Part shown: piece after piece, positions 1 through 6,995 of the stretch
Layout of the letters: each line of letters opens with the position of its first letter
How positions within the stretch are numbered: the stretch's first letter is position 1
The notes under the pieces: generated by a model
Databases searched by the model: none
What the model saw: the letters and a program-made list of their open reading frames with translations, nothing else
What the model was told of the DNA's origin: nothing
Source: JAWXVE01 sp044425575
GTDB lineage: Bacteria; Bacillota; Clostridia; Lachnospirales; Lachnospiraceae
Direction of reading: 5' to 3'
DNA: 10,014 nucleotides
Assembly: GCA_044425575.1 (NCBI GenBank)
Contig: JAWXVE010000075.1
Coordinates: forward strand, 1-10,014
Position numbers and translations under genes: made by a program

Positions 1-2
1 GA

Positions 3-101
3 AATACTGCAAATGATAATGTCATCTATAACAGAAGAAGATTAAAATTAGAAAATCCAGATTTTGAGCAATTATCACAAAACGGGATTTTTAAGGTGTA
101 A
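3..101 (+). pseudogene. 3' fragment of an unrecognised gene
   Basis: The frame starting at base 3 is open from the window edge to a TAA at 99-101 and gives 32 residues ending in NGIFKV. The codons look like ordinary coding sequence for this window. I do not recognise the family. It could be the end of a gene that begins outside the window, or part of the decayed stretch that continues to about 260, since the next open fragment lies in the same frame after three stops (99-101, 132-134 and 135-137). The upstream part is not visible, so intact or broken cannot be decided. Confidence 0.35.
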
Positions 102-137
102 AAAAGCAGGAAGCTAACAAAGTTTGATTATTAATGA

Positions 138-260
138 AAAGAGTATCTAACATATGCTCAATATGATGATGGTGCATATTCTCGTGTTGCAAATTATTAT
201 GTAGATATTATAAGTGGAAATATTTACCTATTTCAAGCAGTTTATACCAAAGATTATTAG
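138..260 (+). pseudogene. Decayed coding fragment, unrecognised
   Basis: An open stretch of 40 codons runs from just after two adjacent stops (TAA 132-134, TGA 135-137) to a TAG at 258-260. It reads KEYLTYAQYDDGAYSRVANY and continues with a YVDIISGNIYLF segment, a composition typical of a folded extracytoplasmic or beta-rich domain. It has no start codon and no ribosome binding site. It shares its frame with the fragment ending at 101. The simplest reading is the C-terminal remnant of a gene broken by stops. I cannot name the family. Confidence 0.35.
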
Positions 261-302
261 AAGGACAGTCTATGAAAAAAACATTGTCCTAGCTACAATA
301 TC

Positions 303-548
303 GTGCGTATACATAGGGCAACTGATGTTCGGATGGATGTCACTAAAAATGAACATGCAAAACTATTTATTCGTGGTATTGCTATGAACGATGACGAGCT
401 TGGCGATATAACAAAACAACTCTTGTCTCCGACTTTAGGTACAAATTTCACCTTATATGGCTATGAAGAAGAGGTGAAAACACCAATTTTCAAAACTCTT
501 TCTTTGGTACAAGAGATTTTGTTTAAAAGGATTCGGCAGAGGGAATAA
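303..548 (+). CDS. Doubtful 81-codon ORF, possibly a gene remnant
   Basis: The frame is open from after a TGA at 273-275 to TAA 546-548. The only candidate starts are a GTG at 303 with no convincing Shine-Dalgarno site and an ATG at 333. From about residue 8 (TDVRMDVTKNEHAKLFIRG) the codons look like real coding sequence, with no membrane segment. Just upstream, an ATG at 272 begins MKK in another frame and stops at 290-292. A shift in the seven-A run (275-281) would extend it into a hydrophobic signal-like stretch, NIVLATISCVYIGQLMFGW, in a third frame. This suggests a gene broken by small indels. Product unknown; it may be untranslated. Confidence 0.3.
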   Translation: MRIHRATDVRMDVTKNEHAKLFIRGIAMNDDELGDITKQLLSPTLGTNFTLYGYEEEVKTPIFKTLSLVQEILFKRIRQRE

Positions 549-584
549 TGACAGTAAATATTTTTAAATTAACCCCATATTCTA

Positions 585-613
585 TTGACAAATGATGAAT
601 ATACATATAATAT
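585..613 (+). promoter_or_regulatory. Probable sigma-A promoter of the regulator-suf operon
   Basis: TTGACA at 585-590 matches the -35 consensus exactly. TATAAT at 606-611 matches the -10 but at 15-bp spacing; the overlapping TAATAT at 608-613 gives the preferred 17 bp. Transcription would start near 618-621, leaving a leader of about 67-70 nt before the regulator start at 688. This is the only strong promoter seen ahead of the suf genes, and the downstream junctions are tight, so it probably drives the whole block to 6891. Confidence 0.7.
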
Positions 614-615
614 GT
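603..615. promoter_or_regulatory. Palindrome over the -10 element, candidate operator
   Basis: ACATATAATATGT is a perfect 13-base inverted repeat (6-bp arms, one central base) that coincides with the -10 element. ArsR/SmtB repressors commonly bind AT-rich inverted repeats overlapping the promoter of their own operon, so this is a natural candidate site for the regulator at 688. The low complexity of an AT-rich -10 makes chance symmetry possible. Confidence 0.4.
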
Positions 616-624
616 GCATACATG

Positions 625-643
625 AACACCTATTGAAGGTGTT
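625..643. promoter_or_regulatory. 7-bp inverted repeat in the suf operon leader
   Basis: AACACCTATTGAAGGTGTT has perfect 7-bp arms (625-631, 637-643) around ATTGA. It lies just after the expected transcription start. It could be a second operator for the ArsR-type regulator or a 5' stabilising hairpin in the mRNA. It has no T-run, so it is not a terminator. Its arms hold six G/C pairs, much more than the surrounding AT-rich DNA, which makes chance less likely. Confidence 0.45.
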
Positions 644-687
644 GGTGTGTAGATGATTATAGAAAAGCTTAAGAAATGAGGATTATG

Positions 688-1050
688 ATGAGTAAAGAGG
701 CACATGCAAGTGTATGTGGAGAAAATTGCCCTAATTATCAGGTGATTAATGAGATTCGAATGGATAAGCAACATGATTTTGAATTAATACAAGAGTTATC
801 GGATACGTTTAAGGTATTTTCGGATCATACAAGGCTTCGCATTATTTGTACCATATTGAATAATGAATGTACCGTTTCAGAAATATGTGAAGCGCTACAG
901 ATGAATCGAACCACAATTTCACATCAACTAAAAGTATTAAGAGATACAAAACTTGTTAAATTTCGTCGAGATGGTAGAAAAGTTTTGTATAGCTTAGAAA
1001 ATCCGCATATTGAGCAGATTATTTTACAAGCATTTGATCATATTTTGTAG
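688..1050 (+). CDS. ArsR/SmtB-family winged-helix regulator, cysteine-rich
   Basis: Predicted DNA-binding transcription factor, 120 residues, probably a dimeric repressor. The ArsR fold is clear: FKVFSDHTRLRIICTIL (about 41-57), the recognition helix region with RTTISHQLKVL (74-84), and the wing KFRRDGRKVLYSL (91-103). I chose the ATG at 688 over those at 676 and 685 because GAGGA at 678-682 sits 5 nt before it, while the 676 ATG overlaps that site. Cysteines are at 10, 14, 54, 61 and 67. The N-terminal CX3C pair resembles the CadC metal site, but the CadC CxC in helix 3 is replaced by T and S, with C61 and C67 nearby. H107 and H118 keep the SmtB helix-5 His spacing. It heads the suf operon, so it probably senses a metal, redox state or Fe-S status; the ligand is not shown by sequence. 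Confidence 0.88.
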   Translation: MSKEAHASVCGENCPNYQVINEIRMDKQHDFELIQELSDTFKVFSDHTRLRIICTILNNECTVSEICEALQMNRTTISHQLKVLRDTKLVKFRRDGRKVLYSLENPHIEQIILQAFDHIL

Positions 1051-1067
1051 AAAAGAGGACAAGGAGT

Positions 1068-1829
1068 ATGGTAGACACAATATTAGAGATTAAAGGATTA
1101 GAAATTGCTGTGGAAGGTAAGGCAATTTTAAAGGGATTAGATTTAACGGTGAAAAAGGGAGAAATCCATGTGATTATGGGACCAAACGGGGCAGGAAAAT
1201 CCACTCTTGCTAACGGTGTATTTAATAATCCTCATTATGAGAAAGTGGGAGGAAGCGTCATCTTACAAGGAGAAGACATTACCCATGAGAAAACGAACGA
1301 AATAGCCAAACGTGGAGTATTTATGTCTTTTCAATCTCCAGAGGAGATTAACGGAATTAGCGTATTGAACTTTTTAAAGACTGCAAAAGGTGCTATTACA
1401 GGTGAAAATGTGAAATTATTTGCCTTTAAGAAAGCCCTTGAAGGGAATATGCGTGAGTTGGAAATGAATGAAGAATATAGTAGCAGAGATTTAAATGTAG
1501 GATTTTCAGGTGGAGAAAAGAAGAAAAATGAAATTCTACAGATGCTTATGCTATGTCCAACCTTAAGTATTCTAGATGAAACGGATTCGGGATTAGATGT
1601 GGATGCCATTCGCACAGTATCTAAGGGTATTGATCTGTATCATAATGAAGACAATGCAGTTATTATTATTACTCATAATACTAAGTTATTGCAACAGTTA
1701 GATGTGAATTACGTACATGTACTAGTAGATGGAAGAATTGTCAAAACAGGTACCAGTGAGCTAGCCGAACTGATTGAAAAAGATGGCTTTGCTGCCTATA
1801 TGAATGGAGGCGAGCAAGTAGATGAGTAA
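1068..1829 (+). CDS. sufC: SufC, ATPase of the SUF Fe-S cluster scaffold
   Basis: Cytoplasmic ABC-type ATPase that binds SufB and SufD and powers cluster assembly; it is not a transporter subunit. Its 253 residues match the family length. Visible motifs are Walker A GPNGAGKST (38-46), Q-loop FQSP (88-91), the SufC-type signature FSGGEKKKNEI (146-156), Walker B LSILDE followed by TDSGLD (167-177), and the H-loop His at 203. The gene begins 17 nt after the regulator stop. AGAGGA (1054-1059) is the better placed ribosome site, because AAGGAG (1061-1066) lies only one base from the ATG. The end overlaps sufB by 8 nt. Confidence 0.97.
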   Translation: MVDTILEIKGLEIAVEGKAILKGLDLTVKKGEIHVIMGPNGAGKSTLANGVFNNPHYEKVGGSVILQGEDITHEKTNEIAKRGVFMSFQSPEEINGISVLNFLKTAKGAITGENVKLFAFKKALEGNMRELEMNEEYSSRDLNVGFSGGEKKKNEILQMLMLCPTLSILDETDSGLDVDAIRTVSKGIDLYHNEDNAVIIITHNTKLLQQLDVNYVHVLVDGRIVKTGTSELAELIEKDGFAAYMNGGEQVDE

Positions 1830-3231
1830 TGGAGAGAAAAGTGTAGTTGAATTTGTAGATCGTAGCATCTACAACTATTTTGATGCAGAAGACCATGCCT
1901 ATAAAATGGATCAAGGTCTAACAAAAGAAATTGTAATGGAATTATCAGAACAGAAACAGGAATCGCAGTGGATGCGAGAGTTTCGATTGCGTGCTTTTGA
2001 AACATACAATCAGTTGGAATTGCCAGATTGGGGACCTGATCTTTCTGAACTCGATATGAATGAAATTGCAACATATGTGAAACCAAAAACAGACTTAAAT
2101 GACAGTTGGGATGATGTTCCCGATGAGATTAAAAACACCTTTGATCGTTTAGGAATCCAAGAGGCTGAACGAACTTCCTTAGGTGGTGTGGGAGCACAAT
2201 ATGATTCAGAAGTAGTCTATCATAGCATTCAAGATTCTCTTGTGGAACAAGGTGTTGTTTATACAGACATGGAAACAGCAATGCGTGAATATGAACATAT
2301 TGTAAAGGAATATTTTATGACAGTCGTTCCCGTTCATGATCACAAATTTGCAGCCCTACATGGTGCTGTATGGTCAGGGGGGTCCTTTGTATACGTACCA
2401 AAAGGAGTGCAGGTAGATATCCCATTACAATCGTATTTTCGACTAAATGCTGCAGGAACAGGCCAATTTGAACATACACTTATTATTGTAGAAGAAGGTG
2501 CTAGTTTACACTTTATTGAAGGATGTTCAGCACCAAAACATAGTAAGATTAATCTTCATGCAGGTTGTGTGGAATTAGTAGTCAAAGAAAATGCTTATTT
2601 GCGTTATTCTACCATTGAGAATTGGTCTAAAAATATGTTGAATTTAAATACGAAGAAGGTAGTAGTAGATGCTGGTGGAAAAGTAGATTGGGTTACTGGT
2701 TCCTTTGGCTCAAAGATTTCTATGTTATATCCCATGAGTATTTTACGAGGAGAATTTGCCAAAGCAGAATATACAGGTGTTACTTTTGCAGGAAGTGGAC
2801 AGAATTTAGATACAGGATTTAAGATGGTCCTAGCAGCACCGAATACTTCCTGTGTAGTTCATGCTAAGTCTATTTCAAAGGGTACAGGACAATCTGTATT
2901 TCGAAGTAGTGTAAAAGTATTACCAAATGCCAAGCAGAGCAAAGCTTCCGTATCATGTGACTCGTTAATACTTGATAAAACGGCAACATCAGATACCATT
3001 CCAGTATCAGACATTCGCACGGGTGAAGTGCAATATTCTCACGAAGCCAAGATTGGTAGAATTAGTGATAAAACATTGTTCTACTTAATGTCTAGAGGTT
3101 TGACAGAACAAGAAGCTAAGGCAATGATTGTACGTGGGTTTGCCAGCGATGTTTCTAAGGAACTTCCATTAGAATACGCAGTAGAAATGAACAATCTCAT
3201 TAATCTTGAAATTGAAGGGGGGATTGGCTAA
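1822..3231 (+). CDS. sufB: SufB, Fe-S cluster scaffold subunit
   Basis: Core subunit of the SufBCD scaffold on which sulfide and iron are assembled; 469 residues, close to Firmicute SufB. The C-terminal beta-helix core is complete, with FIEGCSAPKH (231-240), the conserved CDSL with Cys379 (matching the functionally important Cys405 of E. coli SufB), and HEAKIG (407-412), ending in FYLMSRGLTEQEA and the EYAVEMNNLI tail. The ATG lies inside the end of sufC and is preceded by GGAGG at 1806-1810, 11 nt upstream, which implies translational coupling. The stop overlaps the sufD start in TAATG. Gene order C-B-D-S-U differs from the C-D-S-U-B order of Bacillus. Confidence 0.97.
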   Translation: MSNGEKSVVEFVDRSIYNYFDAEDHAYKMDQGLTKEIVMELSEQKQESQWMREFRLRAFETYNQLELPDWGPDLSELDMNEIATYVKPKTDLNDSWDDVPDEIKNTFDRLGIQEAERTSLGGVGAQYDSEVVYHSIQDSLVEQGVVYTDMETAMREYEHIVKEYFMTVVPVHDHKFAALHGAVWSGGSFVYVPKGVQVDIPLQSYFRLNAAGTGQFEHTLIIVEEGASLHFIEGCSAPKHSKINLHAGCVELVVKENAYLRYSTIENWSKNMLNLNTKKVVVDAGGKVDWVTGSFGSKISMLYPMSILRGEFAKAEYTGVTFAGSGQNLDTGFKMVLAAPNTSCVVHAKSISKGTGQSVFRSSVKVLPNAKQSKASVSCDSLILDKTATSDTIPVSDIRTGEVQYSHEAKIGRISDKTLFYLMSRGLTEQEAKAMIVRGFASDVSKELPLEYAVEMNNLINLEIEGGIG

Positions 3232-4316
3232 TGAATCAGAGTAATCCATTAATAGTAAATGAAACGCCAGTAAAAACATCCAAGAACTTCAAGATCAATA
3301 ATCTTGTATTAGATGAATTTGAAATGCCACAAGTGAAACCATTTAACGGAATGAAACTTACCATACCAGATACCAAGCGGTGTAAGCCTTATGAGGAGGA
3401 GTTATCACTAGAAGGTGGTATGGGAGAAATCTTTTTACGGCAAAGTAAAGAGGAACATAATATATCCTTGGAACTTACCATACCAGAAGGAATGGATGTA
3501 GCGACACCAGTAGAACTTGTATTTCCATTCACTAAGGAGAACATAACATTAGTAGATACAATAGTGATACATGGGGGGAAAGACTCCAAAGCACAAATCA
3601 TTCTAAAATACTTCGTGGAGGATGGGGTGGATTTATCTACTTATGAAGCATACCGCAATAGTGTTCTAAAAGGAGATGTGGAAGCAGGTGCAGAACTTAA
3701 TGTTACCGTTGTTAACAGTTTATCAAATGGTATTAGTTCTTTTTATAGTAATGAATTAAGCGTATCGGAACAAGCTCGTGTTACCATGAATTATATAGAT
3801 TTTGGGAGCAAGCATAGTGTGGTAAATATGCGAACAACTTTAGCTAGAAAAGAAGGACATTCCCACATGAATGTCATCTATATTGGTATAGATGAACAAA
3901 TACTAGACTATAATCTAATCACAGTGCTAGAAGGGGAACAAACAGTAGGAAATATAGAAGTGCAAGGTGTGGTAGATGATTACGCTCGTAAATCTTTTAA
4001 AGGAACTCTTGATTTTAAACGAGGTGCAACTCAGTCCGTGGGATATGAGAATGAATATTGTATTATGCTAGCAGATACCCCAACATCCTTATCCTTGCCT
4101 ATGTTATTGTGTGAAGAAGAGGATGTAGAAGGAAATCATAGTTGTGCATCTGGTAAAGTAGATGATAAAGTCATGTTCTATATTCAGTCTAGAGGCATTT
4201 CAGAGGAAGAGGCTAGAAAGTTAATTGTAAAAGCAAATTTCCATGCTATTCTTCAATCTGTTCAAGACAAAGACACACGAGAAGAGATTATACAGGAGAT
4301 TGATAGGAGATTATAA
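3231..4316 (+). CDS. sufD: SufD, Fe-S cluster scaffold subunit
   Basis: Paralogue and partner of SufB in the SufBCD complex, needed for iron entry and for cluster formation at the SufB-SufD interface. At 361 residues it is shorter than E. coli or Bacillus SufD (about 420-440), mainly in the N-terminal region. The C-terminal core is intact: YARKSFKGTLDFKRGA (251-266), a GNHSCASGKVDD segment with His303 at the position of E. coli His360, and the family ending FYIQSRGISEEEARKLIV. The start and stop each overlap the neighbouring gene by one base (TAATG at both ends), so it is co-translated with sufB and sufS. Confidence 0.94.
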   Translation: MNQSNPLIVNETPVKTSKNFKINNLVLDEFEMPQVKPFNGMKLTIPDTKRCKPYEEELSLEGGMGEIFLRQSKEEHNISLELTIPEGMDVATPVELVFPFTKENITLVDTIVIHGGKDSKAQIILKYFVEDGVDLSTYEAYRNSVLKGDVEAGAELNVTVVNSLSNGISSFYSNELSVSEQARVTMNYIDFGSKHSVVNMRTTLARKEGHSHMNVIYIGIDEQILDYNLITVLEGEQTVGNIEVQGVVDDYARKSFKGTLDFKRGATQSVGYENEYCIMLADTPTSLSLPMLLCEEEDVEGNHSCASGKVDDKVMFYIQSRGISEEEARKLIVKANFHAILQSVQDKDTREEIIQEIDRRL

Positions 4317-5524
4317 TGAGTCATGAAATTAGAAAAGATTTTCCCATATTAGAAGAAGGATTGGTCTATCTAGATAGTGCAGCAACGACACAACGACCGA
4401 CGCAAGTACTGGAAGAAATAGAGACATTTTATAAGAATCATAATGCAAACCCTCATAGAGGAATCTACGAACTTAGCGTTGCAGCAACTCGTTGTTATGA
4501 ACAAGCAAGAGATACAGTGGCTGGATTTATAGGAGCCAAACCACAAGAAATTATTTTCACTAAAAATGCCACAGAAAGTTTAAATTTACTGGCACATTCT
4601 TATGGCATGGAGAACATGGAATCAGGTGATAAGATTGTGTTGTCGATTATGGAACACCACTCTAATCTGGTACCATGGCAGCGAGTGGTTAAGGCAAAGA
4701 ATGGAGTGCTTGAGTATCTTTACACCAATGAAGAGTATGAACTTACTACTGAAGCAATCAATCAAAAGATTACACCTGGTACGAAAATCGTTGCCATTAC
4801 CCAAGTATCTAACGTACTAGGAGTGGTAACGCCTATTCAGGAGATTGTTGCAAGAGCCCATGAAGTAGGTGCAGTTGTAGTGTTAGATGGATCGCAAAGT
4901 GTTCCGCACATGAGTGTGAATGTACTTGATTTAGATGTTGACTTTATGGTGTTTTCTGGTCATAAGATGATGGCACCATTTGGAATTGGTGTCTTATACG
5001 GAAAATCAGATTTATTGGACCGTATGGAGCCATTCTTATTAGGTGGTGACATGATTGAGACTGTAACAGAACAAGATACTACCTATGCTCCAGTACCGGA
5101 GAAATTTGAAGCAGGTACTCAAAATATTAATGGAGCGGTAGGTCTTGCAGCAGCTATTCGCTATTTACAACATATTGGAATGGACCGGGTTACGGAAATT
5201 GAGCATGAATTGTTGTGTTATGCCAAAGAGCGTTTAAGCGAACTTCCCTACTTGGAATTGTATGGACCAAGTGGAACTGATCATCAAATTGGCGTGATTT
5301 CTTTTAATGTAAAAGGAGTTCATGCCCATGATGTGGCAAGTGTATTAAGTGGGGAAGGTGTGTGTATCCGTGTGGGACATCACTGTGCACAACCTCTTAT
5401 GAGACATATGAAAGTAAATTCTACTTGTAGGGCAAGCTTTTATCTCTATAACAATAAGAAGGACGTTGATTGCTTAATTGTAGCATTAGATAAAACATAT
5501 GAATTATTTAAAAAGTGGATGTAA
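4316..5524 (+). CDS. sufS: SufS, group II cysteine desulfurase
   Basis: PLP-dependent enzyme that converts cysteine to alanine and holds the sulfur as a persulfide for transfer to SufU. The 402 residues match the family. Key residues visible are His115 in MEHHSNLVPW, Asp191 in VVLDGSQS, the PLP lysine Lys217 in SGHKMMAP, the catalytic Cys357 in RVGHHCAQPLM, and Arg372 in STCRASF. His338 (in GVHAHDV) lies 19 residues before the catalytic Cys. That is the spacing of Bacillus His342 to Cys361, where this His takes part in zinc exchange with SufU. Together with the sufU gene next to it, this supports the SufU-dependent type rather than the SufE-dependent type. Confidence 0.96.
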   Translation: MSHEIRKDFPILEEGLVYLDSAATTQRPTQVLEEIETFYKNHNANPHRGIYELSVAATRCYEQARDTVAGFIGAKPQEIIFTKNATESLNLLAHSYGMENMESGDKIVLSIMEHHSNLVPWQRVVKAKNGVLEYLYTNEEYELTTEAINQKITPGTKIVAITQVSNVLGVVTPIQEIVARAHEVGAVVVLDGSQSVPHMSVNVLDLDVDFMVFSGHKMMAPFGIGVLYGKSDLLDRMEPFLLGGDMIETVTEQDTTYAPVPEKFEAGTQNINGAVGLAAAIRYLQHIGMDRVTEIEHELLCYAKERLSELPYLELYGPSGTDHQIGVISFNVKGVHAHDVASVLSGEGVCIRVGHHCAQPLMRHMKVNSTCRASFYLYNNKKDVDCLIVALDKTYELFKKWM

Positions 5525-5552
5525 AAATTCATAAGAGAGGTGGGGAAGTAAG

Positions 5553-5981
5553 ATGGGTGAATTAGAAGCACTGTATACAGATATGATTATGGAAGAAAGT
5601 AGAGCGAAACATAATAGACGAGAAATAGAGAATCCCAACATTATTGAGGATGGACACAATCCCACTTGTGGTGATGAGATTAAGTTGTACGCCACATTTG
5701 ATGGAGATATTATATCTGATTTATCCTTTACTGGGGAAGGTTGTGCTATTTCGCAAGCGTCTACTTCCATGATGATTGATTTAATTAAGGGGAAGAGCAG
5801 AGAAGAAGCAGAACACTTAATTGAAACATTTCTTGGTATGATTAAGAGAGAAGAAATACCAGAAGATGTATTGCTAGAATTAGAAGATAGCATAGCGTTT
5901 CAGAATATTTGCAATATGCCTGCCAGGGTGAAATGTGCTTTGTTAGCATGGCGTACTTTGCAACAAGCCATTAAGGAATAA
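5553..5981 (+). CDS. sufU: SufU, zinc-dependent sulfurtransferase partner of SufS
   Basis: Accepts persulfide sulfur from SufS and delivers it to the SufBCD scaffold; it has the IscU fold but in Firmicutes acts as a sulfurtransferase. The 142 residues include all four zinc ligands of the Bacillus protein: Cys39 and Asp41 in NPTCGDEI, Cys64 in GEGCAISQAS, and Cys128 in PARVKCALLAW. The insert between the second and third cysteines that separates SufU from IscU is present (about residues 78-105). The gene starts 28 nt after sufS, with a purine-rich ribosome site at 5534-5545. It is followed 4 nt later by the LysR gene. Confidence 0.95.
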   Translation: MGELEALYTDMIMEESRAKHNRREIENPNIIEDGHNPTCGDEIKLYATFDGDIISDLSFTGEGCAISQASTSMMIDLIKGKSREEAEHLIETFLGMIKREEIPEDVLLELEDSIAFQNICNMPARVKCALLAWRTLQQAIKE

Positions 5982-5985
5982 ACAT

Positions 5986-6891
5986 ATGACCTTACAACAA
6001 TTACGACAAGTCATTGCCACTGCAGATGCAGGATCTATGAATGAAGCAGCGAAACAGTTGTTTGTATCACAACCTAGTTTATCTGAAATGGTAAAAGAAT
6101 TAGAACGTGAAATTGATATAGTTCTGTTTATTCGCTCCAATCGAGGTATTCGCTTAACGCCAGAGGGGAGCGGATTCCTTGGATATGCAAGGCAAGTAGT
6201 GGAACAGTATGAACTATTAGAAGATCGTTACTTAGAGAAACATAGGAAGAAAAAGTTTTCTGTGTCTACCCAGCATTATACATTTGCAGTAAAAGCTTTT
6301 GTAGAAATGGTGAAGAAAGTTGGAATGGAAGAGTATGAATTTGCCATACATGAAACGAAAACACACGATGTGATACAAAGTGTGAAGCATTATAAAAGTG
6401 AACTTGGCATTTTATATTTAAATGACATGAATGAAAAAGTACTGCGTAAGTTATTTGCAGAGAATGAACTAGAATTTGTAGAGTTATTTCAATGTGAAAC
6501 TTACGTGTATTTATGGAGTTCTCATCCACTAGCTAAGAAGTCCATCATTGCTATGAAAGACTTAGAGTCTTATCCTTGTATTGCATTTACCCAAGGGGAG
6601 AACAATTCATTCTACCTTGCAGAAGAGATGAAGAGCACCTATGAATACAAGCAGATTATTCAAGTAGATGATCGAGCTACTGCCTTAAATCTTATGTTAG
6701 GTCTTCATGGGTATACACTTTGCTCTGGAATTATTTGCAATGAATTAAATGGAGATGAGCAAGTAGCCATTCCGTTATTAGAAAGCGAAACAATGAGCAT
6801 TGGCTATGTACATCGGTTGCACCATAGGTTATCCAACTTAGCACAATTATATATAGAAGAAGTTGTAAAATATAGAGATAGTGTGCTATAG
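5986..6891 (+). CDS. LysR-family transcriptional regulator
   Basis: 301 residues, full length for the family. The N-terminal helix-turn-helix is clear (SMNEAAKQLFVSQPSLSEMV, about 17-36), followed by RSNRGIRLTPEG (50-61) and the long linker helix. The rest is the co-inducer-binding domain, with VKHYKSELGILYL (133-145) and LMLGLHGYTLCSGI as family-like segments. It starts 4 nt after the sufU stop with AAGGA at 5973-5977 inside the end of sufU, so it is almost certainly translated from the suf transcript. The metNIQ promoter lies directly downstream. I infer control of metNIQ, suf or both, perhaps in response to a sulfur compound such as O-acetylserine or a cysteine precursor; the effector is unknown. 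Confidence 0.92.
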   Translation: MTLQQLRQVIATADAGSMNEAAKQLFVSQPSLSEMVKELEREIDIVLFIRSNRGIRLTPEGSGFLGYARQVVEQYELLEDRYLEKHRKKKFSVSTQHYTFAVKAFVEMVKKVGMEEYEFAIHETKTHDVIQSVKHYKSELGILYLNDMNEKVLRKLFAENELEFVELFQCETYVYLWSSHPLAKKSIIAMKDLESYPCIAFTQGENNSFYLAEEMKSTYEYKQIIQVDDRATALNLMLGLHGYTLCSGIICNELNGDEQVAIPLLESETMSIGYVHRLHHRLSNLAQLYIEEVVKYRDSVL

Positions 6892-6919
6892 GAACAGCCT
6901 ATAACGAGCTATTACTTTT

Positions 6920-6939
6920 ATGTATTATCCTATATACAT
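6920..6939. promoter_or_regulatory. Inverted repeat across the -35 zone of the met promoter
   Basis: ATGTAT (6920-6925) and ATACAT (6934-6939) form 6-bp arms separated by 8 bp, immediately upstream of the metN -10. The -35 expected here (near 6926-6931, TTATCC) is poor, as is common at activator-dependent promoters. LysR-type proteins bind short inverted repeats in such positions, and a LysR gene ends 29 nt upstream. A second T-N11-A candidate, TAACGAGCTATTA, lies at 6902-6914. Which protein binds is inferred. Confidence 0.4.
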
Positions 6940-6945
6940 TTTATC

Positions 6946-6954
6946 TGCTATACT
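6946..6954 (+). promoter_or_regulatory. Extended -10 promoter of metNIQ
   Basis: TGCTATACT gives a TGn extension and a -10 hexamer TATACT (6949-6954) with one mismatch to consensus. Transcription would start near 6961, giving a leader of only about 35 nt before metN at 6996. That leaves no room for an S-box SAM riboswitch or a T-box, the usual controls of methionine genes in Firmicutes. Confidence 0.6.
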
Positions 6955-6959
6955 ACACA

Positions 6960-6971
6960 TATCTTAAGATA
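6960..6971. promoter_or_regulatory. Perfect 12-bp palindrome at the metNIQ transcription start
   Basis: TATCTTAAGATA is a perfect inverted repeat placed exactly where transcription should begin. A protein bound here would block initiation, so it is a candidate repressor operator for the importer. It does not resemble the E. coli MetJ box (AGACGTCT). The regulator is not identifiable from sequence; the LysR protein next door is possible but would more typically bind further upstream. Confidence 0.45.
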
Positions 6972-6995
6972 CCAATTAGGAAGGGACACAAATAG

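Noticed and set aside
262..290. Inverted repeat AGGACAGT / ATTGTCCT around an ATG and the seven-A run
   Set aside because: It is not followed by a T-run and lies in decayed sequence, so it is neither a terminator nor a supported regulatory hairpin.
5553..5981. IscU scaffold rather than SufU
   Set aside because: The ~18-residue insert between the second and third cysteines and the linked SufS-type desulfurase indicate SufU.
6887..6903. Hairpin TATAGG / CCTATA at the LysR stop codon as a terminator of the suf operon
   Set aside because: Only six pairs, mostly A-T, and no following T-run. Termination here is not supported, and some read-through into metNIQ is possible.
6892..6995. SAM riboswitch or T-box upstream of metN
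   Set aside because: The gap is 104 nt in total and the leader about 35 nt; none of the conserved helices can fit.
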